From CAZQYC01 sp043746555 (GTDB lineage Bacteria > Pseudomonadota > Gammaproteobacteria > Steroidobacterales > Steroidobacteraceae): a stretch of DNA of 19,568 nucleotides. The position numbers and the translations under genes were made by a program. Every line of letters begins with the position of its first letter. The stretch's first letter is position 1. This document shows positions 1 through 7,144 of the stretch, in pieces. The notes below the pieces were generated by a model. It made no database searches. It had not been told where the DNA came from and was given only the letters and a program-made list of their open reading frames with translations. The stretch lies in contig JAYTQU010000165.1 of the NCBI GenBank assembly GCA_043746555.1, forward strand, positions 1 through 19,568, written 5' to 3'.

Positions 1-91
1 AAAAATACTCACGTACTGCCGTGTACGCTGCGCTTTTTCAGGCCGTTGCGCCTTGCCCCGCATCGCTTGATCCCAACCTGACAAAGTAGAA
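1..91. other. Left-edge stretch downstream of the L,D-transpeptidase gene, possibly part of a dispersed repeat
   Basis: This short stretch follows the stop codon of the minus-strand L,D-transpeptidase gene. It contains a small inverted repeat, CGTAC (12-16) and GTACG (23-27), and on the minus strand an open frame from an ATG at 61-63 that runs off the window edge, reading MRGKAQRPEKAQRTRQYVSI. That frame could be the start of a truncated gene, but there is no clear ribosome binding site and the composition is more like an intergenic element. I see no terminator hairpin with a U-tract for the transpeptidase gene. Function unknown. Confidence 0.2.
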
Positions 92-1378
92 CTAAGAGCC
101 GGCTTTTGCGCTGGCAGAACTGCTGGCTTCTTTTATCGGCGCGATTTTAGCTTTAGATGCCGATTTCGGTGCGGGCTTTTTGGGCAATGGTTTTCCCGCC
201 AAAGCCGCTTCGAATTCTTCCGCTGTCACCAGCAATTCTTCTTTGCCATCCCAGGTTGCGCCTTTCGGAATCCGATTGTGCACTCGCGGTTGGTTAGCGA
301 GATATTGTTCTGGCGTTAGATCGCGCTGCGACACCGGTATCGCGATGCCGCGATGCTCGCCGACGATTTTGGCAACCGATTCCAGATCGATCGCGACCGC
401 ATGCGATTTTGCCTTTTCCCATAGCCGGTCGGAGATCGCCGAATTGAGCAGCGTGCTAGTTGCGTTGGCGGCACCCGTCGCCGGCCGCGTATCGTCGTCC
501 ATCGCCGGCATGGCTTGTACGTAGATTGCGCCATCGTGCCATCCCATTAGCAGCGGCTGATTGACGACATGCACTGCCGTACCAATCGGAATCTGATCGA
601 ATAACCGCACGATGTCTTCCGGGTAGAAGCGCATGCACCCATGACTCGAACGCATGCCAACGCCGTAAGGTTTATTGGTGCCGTGAATCAAGTAACTGTC
701 CCAGCCCAACGTCATCGCGAACGCGCCCAATGGATTATCGGGACCGGGCGGCACTTGCTTAGGAAGCGGATCGCCGTTTTCGCGATGTTCCTTACGGACC
801 GATGCAGGCGGCGTCCAAACCGGATTTTTGCGTTTACCGATGATCTTGGTTGTTCCTTCCGGCGTGGACCAACCGACTTTTCCGATACCGATCGGATGCG
901 TAATCACGTGCTGCGGTTCGCCTGCTTTCGCCTTCGGAAAATAAAATACTCGCATCTCCGGCAAGTTGATTACCAAACCTTCGCGTGGCGCATCCGGTAG
1001 CACGAACTGTGTCGGCAAAAAAATCTCGCGATCGGCGCCGGGCAACCAAGGATCGACGCCTGGATTGGCGCGAACGATTTCTTCGTATCCGAGATTGAAG
1101 CGACGCGCGATATCGGAAAACGTGTCTTCGGCTGATGTGCGCGTGACTTGCGTAACGCCAACGACATCGTCACCGGCGGCGACGATGAATTCGTGTGTCG
1201 CTTGCGGATCGCCGGGCAGCGGCGGTACGGTTTCGACAACAGCGGGCGCGGATTCGACTTTGCGATGCAGTAGCGATTGACAGCCGCTGACGAGTGCAAA
1301 TATTGCACAGCACGCGGAAAGTGCAAACGCTCTCACTGTTTTGGACTCGGCGTAAATGACTTCGCTCATGCGGGTCAT
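92..1378 (-). CDS. L,D-transpeptidase (YkuD domain) lipoprotein with LysM-like N-terminal region
   Basis: The likely product is an envelope enzyme of the ErfK/YbiS/YcfS/YnhG class, which forms L,D cross-links in peptidoglycan or attaches proteins to it. From the ATG at 1378 it is 428 residues. A hydrophobic signal ends in a lipobox LVSGC (Cys about 33), so it should be membrane anchored. Residues about 84-128 (TFSDIARRFN...EEIVRANPGVDPWLPG...IFLP) look like the LysM-type module of this family. The YkuD core follows, with the catalytic signature HGTNKPYG...SSHGCMR and nucleophile Cys about 248. Beyond the core is an extension of about 140 residues ending in a Lys/Ala/Ser/Pro-rich tail. An in-frame GTG at 1384 and ATG at 1369 are alternative starts; no Shine-Dalgarno is clear for any. 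A perfect 14-bp inverted repeat lies just upstream. The preserved motif makes the family certain; which reaction it favours is not visible. Confidence 0.93.
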   Translation of the reverse strand: MTRMSEVIYAESKTVRAFALSACCAIFALVSGCQSLLHRKVESAPAVVETVPPLPGDPQATHEFIVAAGDDVVGVTQVTRTSAEDTFSDIARRFNLGYEEIVRANPGVDPWLPGADREIFLPTQFVLPDAPREGLVINLPEMRVFYFPKAKAGEPQHVITHPIGIGKVGWSTPEGTTKIIGKRKNPVWTPPASVRKEHRENGDPLPKQVPPGPDNPLGAFAMTLGWDSYLIHGTNKPYGVGMRSSHGCMRFYPEDIVRLFDQIPIGTAVHVVNQPLLMGWHDGAIYVQAMPAMDDDTRPATGAANATSTLLNSAISDRLWEKAKSHAVAIDLESVAKIVGEHRGIAIPVSQRDLTPEQYLANQPRVHNRIPKGATWDGKEELLVTAEEFEAALAGKPLPKKPAPKSASKAKIAPIKEASSSASAKAGS

Positions 1379-1390
1379 TATCACGATTTA

Positions 1391-1434
1391 CCCGCGCAAT
1401 GCCAATAAGTGCCGTCTTAATGGCATTGCGCGGG
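1391..1434. repeat. Perfect 14-bp inverted repeat (hairpin) just upstream of the L,D-transpeptidase gene
   Basis: The arms are CCCGCGCAATGCCA (1391-1404) and TGGCATTGCGCGGG (1421-1434), an exact reverse complement pair. Inside, after one A/A mismatch, TAAG (1406-1409) pairs with CTTA (1416-1419), leaving a six-base loop. On the minus strand the hairpin lies about 50 bases after the TPM gene stop and ends 6 bases before the GTG or 12 bases before the first ATG of the transpeptidase. No U-run follows it on the minus strand, so a classical intrinsic terminator is unlikely; an mRNA stability element, an attenuator or an operator are alternatives. Confidence 0.8.
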
Positions 1435-1485
1435 AATTTTGGGGAACATCAGAGCTGCTGTTAACACGACTTAAGGTGGCTTTAT

Positions 1486-1980
1486 TTAGAGCAATGTGGG
1501 TCGGTTCGGCAATTCGTTGTGATCGGCGGTCGGGAAGTATTGGGCGATCAACTTGCTAGTGGCGACGACGCCCTCGACTGAGCCGCGCTCGAAGTCGCCG
1601 CTGCGAAATGCTTGTTCGATGGCGCTGCACACCGCGATCCATTCACTGTCGCTCACCTTGCCGCGATAGCCGCGATCGGCAACGATTTCGACCGCGCGAT
1701 CCGCCATCAACACGTAAATCAACACGCCGTTGTTGTGCTCGGTATCCCATACACCCAAGGTCCCAAAGACCTGCACTGCGCGCGCGCGCGGCGAGAGATT
1801 GCGCCAAAGATCCAAATTCGAAAGCTCGCCTTCGACGGCGAAGCGAATTTCACCGCCGTGCGTTTGCTCGGCGGACGCGATGGTGGATTCGATCGCATTC
1901 AAAGTTTGCGCTGAAAATACTTTTCGGACGCGCCAATGCGTCATCAAGAAGTGGCGAAACCAGCGAGATAAATGGGCCAT
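1486..1980 (-). CDS. TPM-domain (DUF477) protein, short soluble form
   Basis: This 164-residue protein carries a single TPM domain (named for TLP18.3/Psb32/MOLO-1, Pfam TPM_phosphatase). Visible family features are the opening helix 'QTLNAIESTIASAEQTHGGEIRFAVEG', the 'NNGVLIYVLMADRAVEIVADRGY' strand region and the closing helix 'EWIAVCSAIEQAFRSGDFERG'. It has no signal peptide or evident membrane segment. The ATG at 1980 was chosen because it overlaps the TAA stop of the preceding TPM gene by one base (TAATG) with GGGAAG just upstream, which indicates translational coupling; the frame continues two codons further to a TTG. It is the third gene of the lemA-TPM-TPM set. Biochemical role is unknown; phosphatase activity is reported only for plant homologues, so I do not assign it. 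Confidence 0.88.
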   Translation of the reverse strand: MAHLSRWFRHFLMTHWRVRKVFSAQTLNAIESTIASAEQTHGGEIRFAVEGELSNLDLWRNLSPRARAVQVFGTLGVWDTEHNNGVLIYVLMADRAVEIVADRGYRGKVSDSEWIAVCSAIEQAFRSGDFERGSVEGVVATSKLIAQYFPTADHNELPNRPTLL

Positions 1981-2894
1981 TACCAACTTCCCGATGCGCC
2001 GCCGCCACCGAAACCGCCACCGCCGCCGCTCCAGCCACCACCGCTCGAACTACCTCCGCCAAAGCCACCCAGCCCACCAAATCCGCCGAGTCCCCCAAAA
2101 CCACCACCCCAGCGACCTTGACTTCCGCCTGTCCAACCGCCGCCGCCGCCGCTAAAAAGTGTGATCAAGAAAGCGATGATCGAGGCAACCACAGAGACGA
2201 TGATCGTCCCTAAGAATAGCCACACGATAAATCCCGCGCCGGCCGCTGCAAGCGATGCGCCGCCGAAGCGACCGAAAATCCTGCGAAGAATGCTGCCGAC
2301 AACGAACGCCGCGATGAGTAACACGGGAATAACCGATCCAATGCCCGACCCCGGCTTGCGTGCTCGTTCCGTAAGACTTGGTTCCGGTAACGGTTCGCCA
2401 TCGACCACGCGCATGATTCGATCGGTGCCGGCCACAATGCCGAGATAAAAATCGCCGGCGCGAAAATGTGGCGTGACTTCATCGCGAATGATGCGATTGG
2501 CGATCACGTCGGGTAGTGCGCCTTCAAGGCCATAGCCAACTTCGATGCGCACTTTGCGATCGTTCTTTGCGATCACGAAAAGCACGCCATCGTCGGGACC
2601 CTTTCGTCCGATTTTCCACGCCTCGGCGACGCGCATCGAGTACTGCTCGATGCTTTCGGGTTCGACAGTCGGCACGATGAGCACGGCAAGTTGACTGCCT
2701 TTGCGCGCTTCAAACGCACGCAGAGTTTGATCGAGCGACGCAACCTGATCGCGAGTCAGCGTTTTCGTGAGATCCGTGACGGGCGAGGCAAGCTTTGGAA
2801 TCGGCGTGTTGGCAACAACAACGCCGAAAGCCGCAATGGCCAACAATGGAACGCAGAACCACCGCGTTCGACGCGTCTGCTTCGTATTGGTCAT
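1980..2894 (-). CDS. YgcG-like TPM-domain membrane protein with glycine-rich C terminus
   Basis: This protein has an N-terminal signal or anchor (CVPLLAIAAFGVVVANT), then a TPM domain ('SPVTDLTKTLTRDQVASLDQTLRAFEARKGSQLAVLIVPT' through 'DDGVLFVIAKNDRKVRIEVGYGLEGALPD' to 'GDFYLGIVAGTDRIM'), then two hydrophobic segments around residues 185-240, and finally a Gly/Trp/Phe-rich tail ending in GGGGASGSW, the usual ending of this family. The ATG at 2894 (304 residues) lies one base after the lemA TAA and fits the tight operon; an in-frame ATG at 2915 (311 residues) overlaps the end of lemA and is the alternative. The TPM domain should sit outside the cytoplasm. The function of the family is unsettled; its steady pairing with LemA suggests a shared envelope task. 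Confidence 0.9.
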   Translation of the reverse strand: MTNTKQTRRTRWFCVPLLAIAAFGVVVANTPIPKLASPVTDLTKTLTRDQVASLDQTLRAFEARKGSQLAVLIVPTVEPESIEQYSMRVAEAWKIGRKGPDDGVLFVIAKNDRKVRIEVGYGLEGALPDVIANRIIRDEVTPHFRAGDFYLGIVAGTDRIMRVVDGEPLPEPSLTERARKPGSGIGSVIPVLLIAAFVVGSILRRIFGRFGGASLAAAGAGFIVWLFLGTIIVSVVASIIAFLITLFSGGGGGWTGGSQGRWGGGFGGLGGFGGLGGFGGGSSSGGGWSGGGGGFGGGGASGSW

Positions 2895-2895
2895 G

Positions 2896-3522
2896 TTACT
2901 GTTTCGGTGTTGCACCGAAATCCACCGTTGGCGGTCGCGAGATCGCCGCTTCGTTCTCGACGGTAAAGTTCGGTTTCACACTGTGATGGAACATCATCGC
3001 CGTTAGATTAGTGGGAAACGAACGCACGGTCGTGTTGTACGCCTGTACGGTTTCGATGTATCGGCGCCGTTCATTGGCGATGCGATTCTCGGTACCTTCG
3101 ATCTGCGCCTGCAGATCGCTGAAGCCGGCGATCGATTTCAAATCGGGGTAGCGCTCGACCACCACCATCAACTTCGATAGTGCCGAACTCAATTCGCCCT
3201 GCGCCGCCTGCCATTGCTTAAACGCCGCGGGATTGTTAATCAGCTCTGGCGTCGCTTGAATAGATCCGACTTTGGCGCGCGCATTGACAACCGCATCGAG
3301 AATGCCTTTCTCGGACGCGACCGCGCCTTTCACTGTATTCACCAAATTGGGAATTAGATCCGAACGACGTTGATATTGATTTACCACCTGCGACCAGGCG
3401 GCTTTGACTTGCTCGTCCTGCGACTGCAATGTGTTGTAGCCACAGCCGCTCAAGCTCAGCAACGCCGTCAACACAATGCCGAAGAGTCCGAGTCGTCTCA
3501 ATAAACTGCTTGGGCCACTCAT
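2896..3522 (-). CDS. lemA: LemA family lipoprotein
   Basis: This 208-residue protein begins with a signal peptide and lipobox LSGC (Cys27), followed by the long helical LemA fold. Hallmarks are 'NTLQSQDEQVKAAWSQVVNQYQRRSDLIPNLVNTVKG' near residues 30-67, the 'LDAVVNARAKV' helix, 'YPDLKSIAGFSDLQAQIEGTENRIANERRRY' and 'YNTTVRSFPTNL' near the end. The ATG at 3522 has a good ribosome binding site (GGGGA about 8 bases upstream). It is the first gene of a lemA-TPM-TPM set with one-base spacing and overlap, and a candidate promoter lies upstream. An 8-bp hairpin sits at its 3' end. LemA is widespread but its molecular role is not known; here it should be anchored to a membrane by its lipid. Confidence 0.95.
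   Translation of the reverse strand: MSGPSSLLRRLGLFGIVLTALLSLSGCGYNTLQSQDEQVKAAWSQVVNQYQRRSDLIPNLVNTVKGAVASEKGILDAVVNARAKVGSIQATPELINNPAAFKQWQAAQGELSSALSKLMVVVERYPDLKSIAGFSDLQAQIEGTENRIANERRRYIETVQAYNTTVRSFPTNLTAMMFHHSVKPNFTVENEAAISRPPTVDFGATPKQ
2902..2920. repeat. 8-bp hairpin at the lemA/TPM gene junction
   Basis: TTTCGGTG (2902-2909) and CACCGAAA (2913-2920) form a perfect 8-bp stem with a three-base loop. It lies in the last codons of lemA, about 7 bases before the ATG of the TPM gene on the minus strand, in the place where a Shine-Dalgarno would be expected. It could modulate coupling between the two genes or be a chance feature of the coding sequence. Confidence 0.45.
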
Positions 3523-3551
3523 GAGCTTTCCCCTTTGAAAAACGTGTTGTG

Positions 3552-3579
3552 AATATGGTGATTGTCATCGCAATTGCAA
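3552..3579 (-). promoter_or_regulatory. Candidate sigma-70-type promoter for lemA operon
   Basis: On the minus strand, TTGCAA (3574-3579) and CATATT (3552-3557) are separated by 16 bases, with four of six matches to each of the -35 and -10 consensus hexamers. The site lies about 30 bases upstream of the lemA start, in an AT-richer gap between genes. It is a weak pattern match read by eye. Confidence 0.3.
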
Positions 3580-3625
3580 GAGTGAGCGAAAATTGTGATT
3601 AACGGCCAAGATGATGCGTCCGGCG

Positions 3626-3639
3626 GTCGGTCGACCGAC
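3626..3639. repeat. Perfect 14-bp palindrome in the M13 peptidase/lemA gap
   Basis: GTCGGTCGACCGAC reads the same on both strands. It lies 11 bases downstream of the M13 peptidase stop codon and about 50 bases upstream of the candidate lemA promoter. It has no loop and no following U-run on either strand, which argues against an intrinsic terminator; an operator for a dimeric regulator is possible but unproven. Confidence 0.5.
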
Positions 3640-3649
3640 TAGTGTTGCA

Positions 3650-5692
3650 TTACCAGATTTTCACTCGATCCTTTGGATCGCGGTATAGCTTGTCCTTCGG
3701 TTTCAGATCGAATGCCGAGTAGAAACCCGGTTGGTTGGCGACTATGCCGTTGACGCGATACTCGCTCGGGCTGTGCGGATCGGTGAGCAGACGCTTGCGC
3801 AATTCGTCGTCGCGATACTTGCGCGCCCAAACTTGCGCCCAACCGATGAAGAAGCGTTGCTCGCCGCTGTAACCGTCGATGATTGGTGCAGGCTTGCCGT
3901 TAAGCGAAAGTTTGTAGGCGCGAAACGCCATGGCCACGCCAGCGAGGTCGGCAATGTTTTCGCCCAGCGTGAGCTCGCCGTTGACGAATTGCCCCGGCAG
4001 CGGACTGAAGCTGCTGTATTCCTTGACTAGCATTGCAGTGCGCGCGCGAAATTCCTTGTCGTCCGCGTCGCTCCACCAATTCTTGAGATTACCGTCGCCA
4101 TCGTAGTGACGACCTTGATCATCGAAGCCGTGGCTGGTCTCGTGACCGATTACGCCGCCGATCGCACCGTAGTTCACCGCATCGTCGGCGGTTGCATCGA
4201 AGAATGGCGGTTGCAAAATGGCGGCCGGAAACACGATCTCGTTGGCCGGCGGATTGTAGTAGGCATTCACCGTTTGCGGAGTCATGCTCCACTCGGTACG
4301 GTCGACGGGCTGCCCCAACTTCGCGACGTTGCGATCCGAATCGACAATGTTGGCGCGCATCACGTTGCCGACTAAGTCGTCGCGCCGCACGACGAGTTGC
4401 GACCAGTCTTTCCACTTATCGGGATAACCGATCTTCGGCGTGAATTTCGCGAGTTTCGCGTGCGCCTGCTGTTTCGTTTCCGGACTCATCCACTCGAGTC
4501 GATCGATTCCTTCGGCGTAGGCGCGCTGTAGATTGGCGACCAACTGCGTCGCTCGCTGCTTGGCCTGCGGCGGAAAATATTTCGCGACATACACTTTGCC
4601 GGTTAGTTCGCCGATCGCGTTGTCGACCGCAGCGACGCCACGTTTCCAGCGCGGTTCGATTTCGCTCGTGCCGCTTAGTACGCGGCCGTTGAATTCGAAA
4701 TTCAAATTGACGAAGCGACTCGACAAGTATGGCGCATAGGCATCGATGAGTTTGTAACGCAGATAATCGCGCCACTGCGCCAATGGCACTTCTTGTAACG
4801 CGAGGCCTAAGGCATTGAAGAAATTGGGCTGCGCAGCTACTAGCACATCGACCTTCGGTGCGGCAACGCCTTCGAAAAAGGCGCGCCAATCGAAACCGGG
4901 CAACAATGATTGCGCTTCGGCGACGGTAAATTTGTTGTAGGTTTTCTCGGCGTCGCGATTCTGCACACGAGTCCACTGCACTTGAGCCAAGCGCTTTTCC
5001 AAGGTGATAATGTTTTCCGCCGTCGCCGCAGCGTCGGCATCACCTGCTGCCGCCAGCAAATCGCGCACGTATGCTCGGTACTTCTCGCGCGTGTCCTTCA
5101 TGTTGGCGTCGTCGGATAAATAGTAATCGCGATCCGGCATGCCAATACCGCGTTGATAGACATAGCTGATGTACTGATTAGAGTTTTTCTTGTCGATGCT
5201 AATGAAGTAGGCAAACGGTTGCGCCACCCCAATGCGTTGCAGACGACCGATAGCGACCGCGAGATCGCGCGGCGTGCGGATCGCGCCGATGCGCGCGAAC
5301 TCGCCCGCAAGCGGTTTCAAACCCAGCGACTCGACCGTCGCTTCATCCATGAAGCTGGCATAAAAATCGCCGACTCGTTGCGTATCCGGATCGGCGTGAT
5401 TGTCGGCAGTCTGGGACGCCGCCGCCTCGACGATCTCACGCACACGTTTTTGGGATAAATCGTCCAGCACCGTGAAAATACCGTAGTTGGATTTGTCGGC
5501 GGGAATTTCTGTCTTTGCCAACCAAGCGCCGTTGACGAATCGATAAAAATCGTCCTGCGGGCGAATTGATTTATCGAAATTAATGACGAGCAATCCCGAT
5601 TTTAGCGTCGCGTTTGGCGCGGTCGCCGTTTCGGCGGTGCATGCCGAAAGCAGAACGATTGTGATAGAAGCAAGAAGCGATATTGTTTTCAT
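3650..5692 (-). CDS. M13 family (neprilysin/PepO-like) zinc metallopeptidase, lipoprotein
   Basis: This 680-residue protein is a full-length M13 endopeptidase. The zinc motif HETSH is at about residues 517-521 with the third ligand Glu578 in GENIADLAG, 61 residues on, matching family spacing. The substrate-binding stretch 'VNAYYNPPANEIVFPAAILQPPFF' precedes it, and the typical end '...LKPKDKLYRDPKDRVKIW' is present. The N-terminal half shows the M13_N pattern ('SIRPQDDFYRFVNGAWLAKTEIPADKSNYGIF'). A signal peptide with LLSAC places a lipidated Cys at about residue 18, so the enzyme should act on peptides outside the cytoplasm. The start at 5692 gives that signal directly; its ribosome binding site is weak. 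It follows ntrX by 42 bases with no terminator between them, so co-transcription is possible. Natural substrates are not predictable. Confidence 0.96.
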   Translation of the reverse strand: MKTISLLASITIVLLSACTAETATAPNATLKSGLLVINFDKSIRPQDDFYRFVNGAWLAKTEIPADKSNYGIFTVLDDLSQKRVREIVEAAASQTADNHADPDTQRVGDFYASFMDEATVESLGLKPLAGEFARIGAIRTPRDLAVAIGRLQRIGVAQPFAYFISIDKKNSNQYISYVYQRGIGMPDRDYYLSDDANMKDTREKYRAYVRDLLAAAGDADAAATAENIITLEKRLAQVQWTRVQNRDAEKTYNKFTVAEAQSLLPGFDWRAFFEGVAAPKVDVLVAAQPNFFNALGLALQEVPLAQWRDYLRYKLIDAYAPYLSSRFVNLNFEFNGRVLSGTSEIEPRWKRGVAAVDNAIGELTGKVYVAKYFPPQAKQRATQLVANLQRAYAEGIDRLEWMSPETKQQAHAKLAKFTPKIGYPDKWKDWSQLVVRRDDLVGNVMRANIVDSDRNVAKLGQPVDRTEWSMTPQTVNAYYNPPANEIVFPAAILQPPFFDATADDAVNYGAIGGVIGHETSHGFDDQGRHYDGDGNLKNWWSDADDKEFRARTAMLVKEYSSFSPLPGQFVNGELTLGENIADLAGVAMAFRAYKLSLNGKPAPIIDGYSGEQRFFIGWAQVWARKYRDDELRKRLLTDPHSPSEYRVNGIVANQPGFYSAFDLKPKDKLYRDPKDRVKIW

Positions 5693-5734
5693 GGCGCGGC
5701 TCGTTACCCGGTTGATTTTGATAGTGCGCAGATT

Positions 5735-7144
5735 TTAGTCGTCCGCCAATTGCCGAAAGTCAACACCGAGCGCGCGCAGTTTGCGATACAAATGCGTACG
5801 CTCAATGCCGACGCGTTTTGCCAACAATCCCACTTTGCCGTTGCACAATATTAATTGTTGCAGCAAGTAGGCGCGCTCGAATTGCTCGCGCGCTTCACGC
5901 AGCGGCAATGCCAGCAAGTCTTGCTTCACCAGCGGCTCGCTCAACGAGTTACTGGTCGCGGTGTTGATATTGACCGCATTACGCAGTTCGCGTTCAACGT
6001 CTTCAAGCGCGATTTCGCGATCGCCGGCTTCACTGCCGCCCAAGATCAAAAGCCGCCGCACCAGGTTGCGCAATTCGCGCACATTGCCCGGCCAAGGATA
6101 ATTGCGCAGTCGGTTCTGTGCGGCGATGCCGAACCGGCGTAACGGCAGCCGTTCTTCATCGACCAGGCTTTCGGCGTGATGTCGCAGTAGCTCGGGAATA
6201 TCCTCCGCGCATTCTCGCAGCGGCGGAACATGAATGGTGACGGCATTGAGATGCGTGAGCAGTTCGCGATAGGTCGGTATCGCATCATTTGTGGGATTCG
6301 CGCCGGGCTGCAGGGAGCACACGATGCGCGCATCGAATGCGTGTGCGCTGCCTGCCGCGTCGATGGAGACGCGAGTGAAGCTGCGTCGCTGCAAACAGTC
6401 GCGTAGTATTCGCGCGGTAGCGTTCGAAATTTGCGCAATCTCGTCGATGAATAACGTGCCGCCTTGCGCTTCTTCAAATAGTCCCTTGCGAATCTCGCCT
6501 TTTTGTTCGCTGCCGCACAGCAGCGTTGCGACCTCGGCGTCGACGATCGTGCCGGCGTTTAACGTGACGAAAGGCTCGTTTGCACGCGGACTCTGTCCAT
6601 GAACATAGCGCGCGAGCATTTCGCGTCCTGTGCCGGCTTCGCCGACCAGCAAGATCGTCGAGTCGTGAACCGCGACTCGCTGCAATTGTTCGCGCAAGCG
6701 TTGCATCGCGGCGCTGCGACCGACGGGACCGAGCACCGGTGGCACTAGTGTGCGGTTGTCTTGACGTTTGCGTCTCCCGGCATTGAGCGCGACAGTTACC
6801 GTACGCAGTAATTTCGCCAACGAGAGCGGCTTCTCGACGAAATCGAAAGCGCCGAGACGAGTAGCTTCGACAGCCGTATCGACCGTGCCGTGTCCCGACA
6901 TCATGACTACCGGGTTCATCGCGCCCGGCGACTGCACCCATTCGCGGAGCAATGAAATACCATCGGTGTCGGGCATCCAAATGTCGAGCAGGATCAAGTC
7001 GGGTTCGAGTTTGCTGCGCGCTGCGCGCGCCTGCGCCGCATTGGCGGCAACGTCCACTTCGTAACCCTCGTCGCCGAGAATTTCCTGTAAAAGATTGCGA
7101 ATTTCCGCTTCGTCGTCCACTACCAATATACGGGGCGCACTCAT
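5735..7144 (-). CDS. ntrX: NtrX-type response regulator with degenerate sigma-54 AAA+ domain
   Basis: The 469-residue protein has a receiver domain (acidic D10/D11, phospho-acceptor D54 in LLDIWMPDTDG, S83, K105), an AAA+ domain and a Fis-type helix-turn-helix (about 436-462). The AAA+ domain keeps Walker A (GEAGTGRE, 168-175), Walker B (TLFIDE, 230-235) and WPGNVREL (351-358). The GAFTGA loop that contacts sigma-54 is missing: where a normal activator reads ELFGHE...GAFTGA, this one reads LLCGSEQKGEIRKGLFEEAQGG. The segment YRELLTHLN (292-300) is one residue short and has His298 where activators carry an arginine finger. Its ATG overlaps the ntrY stop as ATGA, with a strong GAGGAGGGAG ribosome binding site. 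It is the likely output of NtrY; context and domain order support NtrX over NtrC. Direct sigma-54 activation is unlikely; it may act with sigma-70 or as a repressor. Confidence 0.93.
   Translation of the reverse strand: MSAPRILVVDDEAEIRNLLQEILGDEGYEVDVAANAAQARAARSKLEPDLILLDIWMPDTDGISLLREWVQSPGAMNPVVMMSGHGTVDTAVEATRLGAFDFVEKPLSLAKLLRTVTVALNAGRRKRQDNRTLVPPVLGPVGRSAAMQRLREQLQRVAVHDSTILLVGEAGTGREMLARYVHGQSPRANEPFVTLNAGTIVDAEVATLLCGSEQKGEIRKGLFEEAQGGTLFIDEIAQISNATARILRDCLQRRSFTRVSIDAAGSAHAFDARIVCSLQPGANPTNDAIPTYRELLTHLNAVTIHVPPLRECAEDIPELLRHHAESLVDEERLPLRRFGIAAQNRLRNYPWPGNVRELRNLVRRLLILGGSEAGDREIALEDVERELRNAVNINTATSNSLSEPLVKQDLLALPLREAREQFERAYLLQQLILCNGKVGLLAKRVGIERTHLYRKLRALGVDFRQLADD

Noticed and set aside
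1983..2150. Repetitive-looking DNA with recurring CCGCC/CCACC units
   Set aside because: It encodes the Gly-rich tail of the YgcG-like protein, a normal family feature, not a DNA satellite or CRISPR.
1608..2213. 201-codon plus-strand frame opposite the two TPM genes
   Set aside because: The translation is Arg/Thr/Ala-rich low complexity produced by the glycine-rich tail on the other strand; the TPM genes explain the DNA.
4416..4976. 186-codon minus-strand frame inside the M13 peptidase
   Set aside because: It is a shifted frame of the peptidase on the same strand with an Arg-rich composition and no domain.
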